From Amycolatopsis aidingensis (GTDB taxonomy: Bacteria; Actinomycetota; Actinomycetes; Mycobacteriales; Pseudonocardiaceae): a DNA stretch of 64,000 nt. A program made the position numbers and the translations under genes. Positions within the stretch are counted from its first letter, which is position 1; each line of letters opens with the position of its first letter. Below, one piece after another: positions 36,856 through 44,661 of this stretch. The stretch is from assembly GCF_018885265.1 (NCBI RefSeq), contig NZ_CP076538.1, positions 744,001-808,000 on the forward strand, in the 5' to 3' direction. The notes beneath the pieces are model-generated. The model was given only the letters and a program-made list of their open reading frames with translations, had not been told where the DNA came from and made no database searches.

Positions 36856-38489
36856 GGTCGCACCAGCGGGTTGGGCACCTGGCCGGTGCTCGCCGGCATG
36901 CTGACCCCGGCGGCGGGTCCCTGCCGCAGCAACGGTCCCAGCACCTGCCTGCTCGGCCAGTGCGGCGCGTGCAGCAGCTGCTTTTCCACCAGGTTCGCCA
37001 CGTGGCCTGGCAGTTCCAGCGCGCCGAGCGCACTGGTGACCGCCGCGCGCAGCCGCGCCCAGAAGACGCCTTCCGCGATGCCGAAGTGCCGGGCGAGCGC
37101 GTCCGCGATGCCGTACAGGTTGACCTGGATGCCGAGGGTCTGCAGGTAGCCGAGTAGTTCCTCGGCGGAGTCCAGCCGCAGGGACTGGGGTGCGCCCGGT
37201 TTCACCCGGTAGCCCGGATCGGGCACCCCGGCCGCCGACATCCACGCCGGGTGCAGGCGCAGCGTGTCGTGGTCCCGCAGCACCAGCCGGACCGGGCTGC
37301 CAGCGCGCAACACCAGCACCACGTTCTGCCCGTGCAGTTCGGGCAGCACGCCGTAGCGCAGGAAACCGAACGCCGCGCGCAGGAAGAGCGCGGCGGTCTC
37401 GGCGAAGAAGGCGACCGGTTCGCGGCCGATCAGCCCGTCGAGGTGGTCCCACTCGTGCGCGGCGAGCGCGGCCATCGGCAGGGCGAGCGCGTCCGGTTCG
37501 ACCGGCGGGTAGCGGCGCACCTGCGCGGCCAGCTGCCCCGGCCGGTCGGCGAACTCGTCGCCATCGGCCGCGTGCCAGCCGCACCATGTCCGCTCGTCAC
37601 ACAGCGCTACCCGTTGGCGCAGCGGGGGATCGACCGCCAGCAGGGCGCACATGGTGCCCTCGGCGCGCTCGCTGTTGTCCAGGTAGCGCGGCGGCAGCAG
37701 CCGGGCTGCGCCGAGGGTGGCGATGCCAAGCGGCAGCTTCAGGTGCAGGTCGTCGTCCGGTACCGCGGCGAGGGTGCGCAGGGCCGCGGTCGGGCGGAAC
37801 CGGCCCGCACGCGGCAGCGGGCGTACCTGGTTCGCCGGGAACTCCCCAGGCAGGACGTGCTCCAGCTGCCAGGGATGCACCGGCAGGGCGTGCCAGCCGT
37901 CCAGGCCGCGCATGGCCTCGGTGATCCGGTCCCGTTCCCGGTCGGGAAGCAGTAGCGCGGGCAGGTCCCGTGAACCCGGCCCGCCGCCGAAGCGCAGTAG
38001 GTCGCCGGGCACCGCCACCCAGGCCGGGGCGAGGGGTTCCCGGCGCATCGGGCCGTACTCGGCCAGCTCGGTCGCGGTCCAGCCCACCGCGGCGCGGGCG
38101 GTCGGGTGGAACGGCCGGTTGCGGGTGGCGGCGAGGCGTTCCCCGCCGGGGTCGGCGAAGCCCCGCCGCGCGGCCAGGGTGACCCCGGCGTGCTCCACCG
38201 CGGTCCGCAGGTCGGCCGCGACCCGCGCGCCATGCGGGGAGTCGGCGGCGAGCAGGAGCAGCAGCGCATCCGGGGTGAGTTCGGTGTCCCCGTGCCGCAC
38301 CGGCCCGCCCGCGAACCGGTGCCGTTGCAGGGCGCCGCCGTCGCGCACCCGCAGCCGGACCGGGCCACCGGGTGCGGGCACCTCGTAGTGGCCGGTCGCA
38401 GGGTCGGCCGTGCCCTCGGCGAAGCCGAACAGGTTCTCCTGGATCAGGGTGTCCACCAGGTCTCGCAGGACCAGCTCGCCGGGGTTCAT
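36852..38489 (-). CDS. IucA/IucC-family siderophore synthetase (first in operon)
   Basis: NIS synthetase of 545 residues whose ATG 38489 overlaps the SbnA-like stop (ATGA). It has ALPVHPWQLEHVLPGE near residue 240, a FRPTAALRTLAAVPDDD stretch near 275, LKLPLGIATLGAARLLPP, and PELHGQNVVLVLRAGS with VLRDHDTLRL near 410. The nucleotide motif reads NRPFHPTARAAVGW: the Lys and Arg of the usual HPxxKxRxG are missing, so its activity or subtype may differ from its two neighbours. Operon position immediately after the diaminopropionate enzyme suggests the first coupling step, as inference only. Confidence 0.85.
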   Translation of the reverse strand: MNPGELVLRDLVDTLIQENLFGFAEGTADPATGHYEVPAPGGPVRLRVRDGGALQRHRFAGGPVRHGDTELTPDALLLLLAADSPHGARVAADLRTAVEHAGVTLAARRGFADPGGERLAATRNRPFHPTARAAVGWTATELAEYGPMRREPLAPAWVAVPGDLLRFGGGPGSRDLPALLLPDRERDRITEAMRGLDGWHALPVHPWQLEHVLPGEFPANQVRPLPRAGRFRPTAALRTLAAVPDDDLHLKLPLGIATLGAARLLPPRYLDNSERAEGTMCALLAVDPPLRQRVALCDERTWCGWHAADGDEFADRPGQLAAQVRRYPPVEPDALALPMAALAAHEWDHLDGLIGREPVAFFAETAALFLRAAFGFLRYGVLPELHGQNVVLVLRAGSPVRLVLRDHDTLRLHPAWMSAAGVPDPGYRVKPGAPQSLRLDSAEELLGYLQTLGIQVNLYGIADALARHFGIAEGVFWARLRAAVTSALGALELPGHVANLVEKQLLHAPHWPSRQVLGPLLRQGPAAGVSMPASTGQVPNPLVRP

Positions 38490-39478
38490 GCGGTCTGGTT
38501 TTCCCGGTTCCGCCGGGCTTTGTCCAGCCATGCGTCGTCGTAGACCAGGTCGAGATAGCGGTCCCCGCGGTCCGGGAAGATGGCCAGCACCCGGCAGGGC
38601 CGGGGGAGCGCGGGAAGCTTGCGCCCGATCGCGGCCACCACCGAACCGGTGGAGCCGCCCGCGAAGATCCCTTCCGTGGCGAGCAGTTCCCGGCAGCCCA
38701 GCGCCGCGTCCACGTCGTCCACCCGGATCACCTCGTCGATCTCCTCGGGGCGGCACAGCTCCGGGGTGCGGCTGGAGCCGATACCGGGGATCTCCCGTGG
38801 CCCCTGGCTGCCGCCGAAGATCACCGAGCCAACCGCGTCCACCGCGACCACCCGCAGGCAGGGGAAGCGTTCCCGCAGCCTGCGGGCGCAGCCAAGGATG
38901 CTGCCGGTGGTGCTGACCGCGGCGAACAGGTAGGCGGGCGGGTGTACGAGTTGCTCGGCCAGCTCGGCGCCGGTGCCGTGGTAGTACGCCTGCCAGTTGC
39001 GGTCGTTGGCGTACTGGTTGATCCAGATCGCGCCGGGGGTCTCGGTGAGCAACTGCCGTACCCGTCGGATACGCGCGCCGAGGTAGCCGCCGACCTCGTC
39101 CGGCTCGGTGACCATCTCGAGCCGTACGCCGAGGTTGCGCAGGATGGCCAGGTTGGCTGTGGTGGTCTTCGGGTCGACCACGCAGGTGAACCGCAGGTCA
39201 TGCAGGCGGGCGGCCATCGCCAGCGCGATCCCGAAGTTGCCGGAGCTGCTCTCGATCAGCCTGCCGCCGGGCCGGATCGAGCCGTCCCGCAGACCGCTTT
39301 CCACGATGTAGCGGGCGGAGCGGTCCTTCATGCTGCCGCCGGGGTTCATCAGCTCCAGCTTGGCGAGGACCTCCGTGCCGGGGCCGGGGAACAGCCGCCG
39401 CAGGGCGACCACGGGCGTGTTGCCGATGCAGCCGGCCACGGACTCGGATACCGACTCGGTCACGGGAGCGACGGTCAC
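38486..39478 (-). CDS. sbnA: SbnA-like N-(2-amino-2-carboxyethyl)-L-glutamate synthase
   Basis: PLP enzyme of the cysteine-synthase fold (II), 330 residues. Many stretches match Staphylococcus aureus SbnA: MNPGGSMKDRSARYI (PLP Lys), IESSSGNFGIALAM, CVVDPKTTTANL, WINQYANDRNW, STTGSI, AVDAVGSVIFG and IFPDRGDRYLDLVYDD at the C-terminus. SbnA joins O-phospho-L-serine and L-glutamate; SbnB then releases L-2,3-diaminopropionate, the siderophore building block. GTG 39478 follows AAGGAGG and is the first gene of the operon, downstream of an iron box. Confidence 0.9.
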   Translation of the reverse strand: MTVAPVTESVSESVAGCIGNTPVVALRRLFPGPGTEVLAKLELMNPGGSMKDRSARYIVESGLRDGSIRPGGRLIESSSGNFGIALAMAARLHDLRFTCVVDPKTTTANLAILRNLGVRLEMVTEPDEVGGYLGARIRRVRQLLTETPGAIWINQYANDRNWQAYYHGTGAELAEQLVHPPAYLFAAVSTTGSILGCARRLRERFPCLRVVAVDAVGSVIFGGSQGPREIPGIGSSRTPELCRPEEIDEVIRVDDVDAALGCRELLATEGIFAGGSTGSVVAAIGRKLPALPRPCRVLAIFPDRGDRYLDLVYDDAWLDKARRNRENQTA

Positions 39479-39497
39479 GATCCTCCTTGGTTGGGCG

Positions 39498-39516
39498 CTA
39501 GGTAAGTCTTACCTTA
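39498..39516. promoter_or_regulatory. DtxR/IdeR-like iron box of the siderophore operon
   Basis: AGGTAAG-T-CTTACCT (39500-39514) is a perfect inverted repeat within a 19-bp site close to the DtxR/IdeR consensus. It lies 20-38 bp upstream of the GTG start of the SbnA-like gene, where a bound repressor would block the operon promoter when iron is plentiful. Confidence 0.78.
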
Positions 39517-39583
39517 GTAGCCCTGTCACCCTCCATGAGAATTCCGACACAAGCCGTCACTACCCTGCGTGCACCTCCTCGGT

Positions 39584-39646
39584 GTGTTTGCCCTCCACGC
39601 GCGCGTGTTTGCCGTTGGCGCGCACGCGTTGGCCGTTCACAACCGC
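39584..39646. repeat. Three 21-bp tandem repeats (array 1)
   Basis: Units start at 39584, 39605 and 39626. The first two read GTGTTTGCC plus six variable bases plus GCGCGC/GCGCAC; the third is a weaker copy (GCGTTGGCC). The array ends exactly at the stop codon of the frameshifted minus-strand small gene. The same unit occurs in opposite orientation at 42172-42255. Confidence 0.75.
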
Positions 39647-39956
39647 TACAGCTCGCCGAGTTGAATGAGCTTCACGAATTCCCGTTCCGGATCCTTCACC
39701 ACGTCGTGCACGCACTGCACCGTGGCACACGGCCAGGCCCGGTGACAGAATCGGCAGTTTCCTGCCAGGTTGACTGGTGCGTCAGCAGCACCGCGCGAAT
39801 TACCCGGACCAGATCCGGGATGAGTGCGCGAGCGTTTTCGATGTCCTCATCGGACCACGCCGCCCACTTGGCCGGCAGGAACTCCGCCTCATCGAGGTGG
39901 CGGTACAGTTCGCGGCAGAGCAGCTGGTTCGCTTCGGCCTGTGCCGGTGAAATCAT
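39646..39956 (-). pseudogene. Small zinc-ribbon-tailed protein, frameshifted
   Basis: ATG 39956 follows GGAGG and encodes a helical N-terminus (ISPAQAEANQLLCRELYRHL and on to VIRAVLLTHQSTWQ). The frame as given runs to 39696, 86 residues, ending in unrelated sequence. If one G is added near 39755-39764 the frame continues as CRFCHRAWPCATVQCVHDVV, then KDPEREFVKLIQLGEL and a stop at 39646-39648, giving about 103 residues. That tail (CxxC, WPC, DPEREF) looks like the proper end of this small-protein type, which often sits beside XRE regulators in Pseudonocardiales. So the gene is disrupted by a one-base deletion, or the base is missing from the sequence. Function unknown. Confidence 0.65.
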
Positions 39957-40069
39957 GTCGTACCTCCAGAGTATAGAAACCGGTTGTCCCACAGGAATGC
40001 ACGCGCCTCTTCGGGGGACAATGGACTGAACCGACCGAAACCGGGCGGAATCGGCGCTACTTTGTCCGC

Positions 40070-40582
40070 ATGCAGGACCGAACCCCCACCATCCGCAGCC
40101 GGGAACTCGGCGAGGGGCTGCGCGCCGCCCTGCTGCGTGCCGGGCTGAACCAGAAGCAGGTCGCCGCCAAGCTCGACTGGTCGGAGGGCCGAGTGTCCAA
40201 GCTGCTGAGCGGCAAGCGCGGCGGCACCGAGATGGACATCGTCAGCTTCCTGGCGATCTGCGGGGTGACCGGCCGGGAGCGGGAGCGCCTGCTGAAGCTG
40301 TGCCGGGAGCGCGACACTCCCGGCTGGCTGCAACAACACGGCAGCCGCCTACCCGAGCAACTTCGCACCCTGATCGACCACGAGGAGCAGGCGGTCAGCA
40401 TCGCGTCCTTCCAGCCGACAATCGTCCCCGGCTTACTCCGGACGGGCGACTACGCACGCGCGTTGATTGTGGAGACCGGCAACGTGCCGTCTGGCGAGAT
40501 CGAAGAACGGGTCGGCGCGCTGCTGGAGAGGCGTTGCCAGTTGCCGAAGTGGCCGCCGACGGTCTTTTGGGAGCGGCCGTAG
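40070..40582 (+). pseudogene. XRE-family regulator (DUF5753 type), truncated
   Basis: The N-terminus is intact: an XRE helix-turn-helix at about residues 12-70 (LNQKQVAAKLDWSEGRVSKLLSGK) and the beginning of the DUF5753 ligand-binding region (GWLQQHG, then FQPTIVPGLLRTGDYARAL). Whole proteins of this type are about 280 residues; here homology ends at EERVGALLERR near residue 155 and the frame runs out into unrelated antisense lectin-like sequence, stopping at 170 residues. The gene has lost its 3' half at a junction near 40525-40545. It faces the truncated SARP gene and their chimeric ends overlap by 133 bp. Confidence 0.72.
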
Positions 40583-42033
40583 ATGTTGCCGTCGTGGTGT
40601 ACGGCGTAGATGTACATCTTGCCGTCGCGGAACATCTTCACCTCCGGGCCGGAGGCCATGCCGTTGCCGAAGGGCTGCCACTTGCCGAAGCCTCCGCCGG
40701 GGGTGGTGGTGCCGTTGGCCAGGATGTCCCCATTGGTGTTGGAGGCGTACACGGCGGTGTTGCCGTCCTCGAACTGCAACACCGACGGACTGCCCATGAA
40801 GTTGCCGCTGCTGGACAACCGCTGCCACGGACCGAAGATCCCGGCAGCAGCGCCCGCACCTGACTCCTCGTCGCGTGCATTGTCCAGCACCAGCAGCAGC
40901 CCGCGGTGCGCGGTGTGCATCCGGAACAACTCGGCCCGCTCACCGGTGCTGCCGGGGATCTCGGTTCCGGCGACGCCGAGAGCACGGAGGAACCGGGCGA
41001 ACACTCCGGCGGTGGCCGCATCGCCGCCGCTGCCGTGCAGATCGGCGAACAGGGTGCCGTCCGGGTAGAGCGGCCGCAGCCGGTGTGCCGCGTGCACCGC
41101 AAGGGTCGACTTCCCGGTGCCTGCGAACCCGGACATCACGATCGTGGGTGTCGCCGTCGTGCCCCGGTACTCCCTCGGCAGCTCGAGAATCCGCGCCAGC
41201 GCCGCCTGCCTGCCGGTGAAGTCGGCGATGTCCGGTGGGAGCTGGTTCGGGGTGGCCGGCTCCGCCACGGTCACCTGCTCCGGTCGTGGCCGCCGTAGCG
41301 TGCCCTGCAGGATGTCGGTGTGCAGCTGCCGCAGCTCCTCGCCGGGTTCCACGCCCAGCTCGTGCACGAGGTACTCCCGGCAGCTGCGATAGGCGGCGAG
41401 CGCCTCGGCCTGCCTTCCGCCAAGGTAGAGGGCGCGCATGAGGAGTCCCTGCGCCTCCTCCCCGGTCGGGTTCGCCGTGGTGAGGTTGGTGAGCAGGGCG
41501 ATCACGTCGTTGTAGTGGGCGAGCTGGAGCCGGGCCTCGGCCAGGCCCAGTTCGGCCTCGATCCGGGACTCCTCGATGCCGACCGCGCACCGGGCCACCG
41601 GGGCGTCGATCCCCTCGAGTGGATTACCGCGCCACAGGCTGAGCGCCCGTTGGTAACACTCGGCGGCCTCCTCGGGTTTCTGTTCGCGCAGGGCCACCCG
41701 CCCCTCGTCCGCGAGACTCCGGAAGGCCTCGACGTCGTTGTCGGTGCTGTCGATGTCCAGCTGGTAACCGGGTTTCCTGGTCCGCACCAGCGAGCCGCGG
41801 CCCCCGCTCAGCGGTGCGAGGCTACGCCGGACGGACGAGACGTAGGTGTGCACCAACGCGTTCGCCGATGGTGGCGGCCGGTCCCAGATCTGGGTGACCA
41901 GGCGGTCGGCGGGGATGACCGTCCTGGGCTCCATGAGCAGGGCGGCCAGTAGCGCCGCCGGTTTCGGGCCGCCGAGCCGGATTTCCTCTTCGCCGTGGCG
42001 GATCGTGAGTGGACCGAGTGCGAGAAAGCGCAT
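40450..42033 (-). pseudogene. SARP/AfsR-type regulator, truncated and fused to lectin fragment
   Basis: ATG 42033 starts a normal SARP: winged-helix DNA-binding domain (about 1-95; FLALGPLTIRHGEEEIRLGG), bacterial transcriptional-activation domain (about 97-245) and an NB-ARC-like ATPase with Walker A GFAGTGKST (near 318) and Walker B GLLLVLDNARDE (near 390). Just there, near 40865-40869, one extra G shifts the frame; the natural continuation QVRALLPGSS is still readable in the next frame for a few residues, then homology stops at about 40840. The frame as given reads on through a propeller-lectin fragment and antisense XRE sequence to 40450 (527 residues). Missing ATPase end and effector domains make regulatory function doubtful; SARPs normally activate secondary-metabolite clusters. 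Confidence 0.7.
40520..40840 (-). other. Two-blade fragment of a PLL-like beta-propeller lectin
   Basis: About 100 residues encoded in frame with the truncated SARP show 47-49-residue repeats, each opening FGxWQ: FGPWQRLSSSGN (40836 downward), FGKWQPFGNGMAS and FGNWQRLSSS (about 40548). Between them lie blade-like stretches, VLQFEDGNTAVYASNTNGDI and VKMFRDGKMYIYAVHHDGNI, the pattern of PLL/tachylectin-type propeller repeats that end many secreted glycosidases. There is no start, signal peptide or stop of its own. It is a stranded internal piece of another gene between two broken regulators. Confidence 0.6.
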
Positions 42034-42171
42034 GTATCTTCCCCTGAAGGCCTTCGCCGGGGCTATCGCCACCAGAACGGGCCGTATCACTCGATTCGGT
42101 GAAAGCTACCTGATCGGCCCATGACGAAAGTAAGAAATGCGCCGATCGGTCACCCCTGGGACGGCGGCGGC

Positions 42172-42255
42172 TGCGCGTGGGCGGCCAAAGCGCGCATGCG
42201 GACGGCCAACGCGTGCGCGTGGAGGGCAAACACGCGCGCGTGGGGGGCAAACACG
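42172..42255. repeat. Four 21-bp tandem repeats (array 2)
   Basis: Units start at 42172, 42193, 42214 and 42235; read on the minus strand each is a variant of CGTGTTTGCCCCCCACGCGCG. The array ends two bases before the stop codon of the TetR gene (42258-42260). Orientation is opposite to the array at 39584-39646. The rest of the 42034-42257 gap holds only the SARP promoter region. Confidence 0.75.
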
Positions 42256-42257
42256 GT

Positions 42258-42875
42258 TCAGGTGCGGATGCCGTCGAAGGCGATCTTGGCCACCGCGTCG
42301 GCGATGTCCGTGGGATCCGAGCCACGGCGCGGGCGGTACCACTCGATCAGTGAGTTGACCATGCCGAACAGCAGGCGGGCGGTTACCGCGGGGTCGATGT
42401 CCGGGCGGATGTCGCCCTCGTTCTCCGCGTCCCGCACCAGTTCGCTGACGATCTTGTCGAACTCGCGCCGCCGGGCCAGCGCGGCGCGCTCGACCTTGGT
42501 GTTCCCGCGTACCCGCAGCAACAGCGTCACGAACGGTAACTGGTCGACCAGCACCGCCACGCTGCCCCGCACCAGGTACTCCAGGCGATCGACGGCCCGG
42601 CCGTCCACCCGCTCGGCCTCGTCCACCACCGCGAACAACCCGTCCAGCGCCCGGTCCACGGCCAGCCGCAGCAACTCCTGCTTGCTGGAAACGTGGTGAT
42701 AGATCGCCGACTTGGTGATGCCGAGCTTGCGGGAGAGGTCTTCCATGCTGGTGCCGTCGTACCCGCGCTCGTTGAACAGCTTCACCGCGACCCGCAGCAC
42801 CGACTCCAGGTCATAGCCCGGCCGACCCCTGCGGCCGGGGGACGCGGGGGTCGGGGTTTGCCGTACGGACGTCAC
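42258..42875 (-). CDS. TetR-family regulator, PaaR-like
   Basis: A 205-residue repressor. The N-terminal helix-turn-helix is ERGYDGTSMEDLSRKLGITK at about 36-65, with the typical YHHVSSKQELL. The C-terminal domain carries the ligand pocket and ends SLIEWYRPRRGSDP, a pattern seen in regulators of phenylacetate and acyl-CoA genes. It lies 22 bp after paaK in the same direction (paaI-paaK-tetR), so it is probably the phenylacetyl-CoA-responsive repressor of the paa genes. Likely binding sites are at 44598 and 47865. The start is GTG 42875. Confidence 0.82.
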   Translation of the reverse strand: MTSVRQTPTPASPGRRGRPGYDLESVLRVAVKLFNERGYDGTSMEDLSRKLGITKSAIYHHVSSKQELLRLAVDRALDGLFAVVDEAERVDGRAVDRLEYLVRGSVAVLVDQLPFVTLLLRVRGNTKVERAALARRREFDKIVSELVRDAENEGDIRPDIDPAVTARLLFGMVNSLIEWYRPRRGSDPTDIADAVAKIAFDGIRT

Positions 42876-42897
42876 GGTAGGAGTATCGCAGCGGCTG

Positions 42898-44178
42898 TCA
42901 GCCGGTTTTCCTGCGGTCGATCACGCGCCGTAACTTACCCAGCGACCGCTCCAGGCTGTCCGGTTCCTGCACCGCCACCTCCACGCTCACCCCGATCCGG
43001 TTCTTGACCTCGGCAACCAGCTCGGTGGCCGCGCTCACCCGTCTGCCCTCCGGGGTGTCCTCGCGGGCCTCCACATGCACGGTGAGCTGGTCCAGCCGGT
43101 CCTTGGTGGTCAGTTCCAGCTGGAAGTGCGGGGCCAGGCCCTCGGTGCGCAGCACGATCTCCTCGATCTGGGTGGGGAACAGGTTCACCCCGCGCAGGAT
43201 GATCAGGTCGTCGGAGCGGCCGGTGACCTTCTCCATCCGCCGGAATGCCGGGAACGCGGTGCCGGGCAGCAGCCGGGTGAGGTCCCTTGTCCGGTACCGG
43301 ATGATCGGCAGTGCCTGCTTGGTGAGCGAGGTGAACAGCAACTCGCCGCGCTCGCCGGGCTCCAGCACCTGCTCGGAATGCGGGTCGATCACCTCGGGGT
43401 AGAAATGGTCCTCCCAGATGTGCAGCCCGTCCTTGGTCCGCACGCTCTCCTGCGCCACCCCGGGCCCCATCACCTCGGACAGCCCGTAGATGTCCACCGC
43501 GTCCATGCCGGTGCGGTCCTCGATCTCGGCACGCATCTCCTCGGTCCACGGCTCGGCGCCGAAGATGCCGACCCGCAGCGCGGTACTGCGCGGGTCCACG
43601 CCCTGCCGCTCGAACTCGTCCAGCAGGGTCAGCAGGTAGGTCGGGGTGACCATGATGATCTCCGGCCGGAAGTCCACGATCAGCTGCACCTGCCGCGCGG
43701 TCATCCCGCCGGAAGCCGGGATCACCGTGCAGCCGAGCTTTTCCGCTCCGTAGTGCGCGCCGAGCCCGCCGGTGAACAGGCCGTAGCCGTACGCGACGTG
43801 CACCTTGTCCCCTGGGCGGCCACCAGCGGCGCGGATCGACCTGGCCATCACCGTGGCCCAGGTGTCGATGTCCTGCTGGGTGTAGCCCACCACGGTCGGT
43901 TTCCCGGTGGTGCCGCTGGAGGCGTGGATCCGGCTCACCTGCTGCTGCGGCACCGCGAACATCCCGAACGGGTAGTTCTCCCGCAGGTCATCCTTGGTGG
44001 TCATGGGGAACTTCGCCAGGTCGTCGAGGCTGCGGCAGTCGTCCGGATGCACTCCGGCAGCCTCGAACTTCGCGCGATAGCAGGGAACATTGTCGTAGGC
44101 GTGCCGAAGTGTCCACTGTAGACGCTCAAGTTGCCGTGCGCGCAGTTCGTCCACGCCGAGGTTCTCCGGCTCACTCAC
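42898..44178 (-). CDS. paaK: Phenylacetate-CoA ligase PaaK
   Basis: Activates phenylacetate with ATP and CoA to phenylacetyl-CoA, the first step of the pathway. The 426-residue protein has normal length and motifs: HASSGTTGKPTVVGYT (AMP/phosphate loop, near residue 87), AYGYGLFTGGLGAHYGAE, IYGLSEVMGPG (near 235) and the C-terminal LRGVNLFPTQIEEI domain. Its start overlaps the paaI stop by 4 bp and the TetR gene follows directly. Confidence 0.93.
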   Translation of the reverse strand: MSEPENLGVDELRARQLERLQWTLRHAYDNVPCYRAKFEAAGVHPDDCRSLDDLAKFPMTTKDDLRENYPFGMFAVPQQQVSRIHASSGTTGKPTVVGYTQQDIDTWATVMARSIRAAGGRPGDKVHVAYGYGLFTGGLGAHYGAEKLGCTVIPASGGMTARQVQLIVDFRPEIIMVTPTYLLTLLDEFERQGVDPRSTALRVGIFGAEPWTEEMRAEIEDRTGMDAVDIYGLSEVMGPGVAQESVRTKDGLHIWEDHFYPEVIDPHSEQVLEPGERGELLFTSLTKQALPIIRYRTRDLTRLLPGTAFPAFRRMEKVTGRSDDLIILRGVNLFPTQIEEIVLRTEGLAPHFQLELTTKDRLDQLTVHVEAREDTPEGRRVSAATELVAEVKNRIGVSVEVAVQEPDSLERSLGKLRRVIDRRKTG

Positions 44179-44579
44179 CCTGCCTCCTGCCCGATGACCC
44201 GGCTGCGGCCGCGGAACTCGGCGATCACCTCGTCCCCGCGACGCACGGTCACGTCGTAGATACCGCTGCGCCCGTAGCGGGTGCGTTCCTCGGCCGTGGC
44301 CACCAGTTCGTCGCCCCGCTTGGCAGGCGCGACGAAGGTGATGTCCGCGCCCGCGGCCACGGTCACCGGGCCGTGGCTGTTGCAGGCGCAGGCGAAGGTG
44401 GTGTCGGCGAGCAGGAATACGTAACCGCCGTGCACGATGTCGTGCCCGTTCACCATCGAGCCGGTGACGCGCATCGTGGCCACCGCGCGGCCACCGCCCG
44501 CCTCGAGCAACTCGATGCCCAGTGAGCGGGACGCCTCATCCACGTCGAACATGGCGTGCGCGGCGTTGCGTTCGTCCAA
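44175..44579 (-). CDS. paaI: Hydroxyphenylacetyl-CoA thioesterase PaaI
   Basis: Hot-dog fold thioesterase of 134 residues that clears stalled CoA intermediates of the phenylacetate pathway. The family signature MVNGHDIVHGGYVFLLADT contains the catalytic Asn/His region and the substrate-binding Asp. TTG 44579 is well placed behind GGAAG; ATG 44552 is an alternative that would remove nine residues. First gene of the minus-strand paaI-paaK-tetR unit, starting in the divergent gap that holds a PaaR-like site. Confidence 0.88.
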   Translation of the reverse strand: MDERNAAHAMFDVDEASRSLGIELLEAGGGRAVATMRVTGSMVNGHDIVHGGYVFLLADTTFACACNSHGPVTVAAGADITFVAPAKRGDELVATAEERTRYGRSGIYDVTVRRGDEVIAEFRGRSRVIGQEAG

Positions 44580-44597
44580 GCTAGCTTCCTGCCTTGC

Positions 44598-44622
44598 TTA
44601 CTGACCGAATGGACGGTTAATA
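44598..44622. promoter_or_regulatory. PaaR-like operator candidate, paaI/paaH divergent promoter
   Basis: TTACTGACCGAATGGACGGTTAATA contains the inverted pair ACCG/CGGT with six bases between, in the 82-bp gap between the divergent paaI and paaH genes. Its words TTACTGA and CGGTT recur in the gap before paaZ (47865-47888), as expected of one repressor controlling all paa transcripts. Confidence 0.5.
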
Positions 44623-44661
44623 CTGTGTGTCGGTCGGTGAAGGTGTCAAGAGGAGTTGTTC

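Noticed and set aside
39584..39646. CRISPR array
   Set aside because: Units are directly adjacent 21-mers with no spacers, only three or four copies, and there are no cas genes nearby.
40450..42033. A deliberate new SARP-lectin sensor protein
   Set aside because: The natural SARP continuation is still readable in the neighbouring frame for several residues after the shift, and the C-terminal part is antisense to the XRE gene, which indicates decay and not design.
39584..42255. Insertion sequence or integrative element bounded by the inverted 21-bp arrays
   Set aside because: No transposase or integrase, no target-site duplication and no tRNA attachment site can be found; kept only as a possible rearrangement hotspot.
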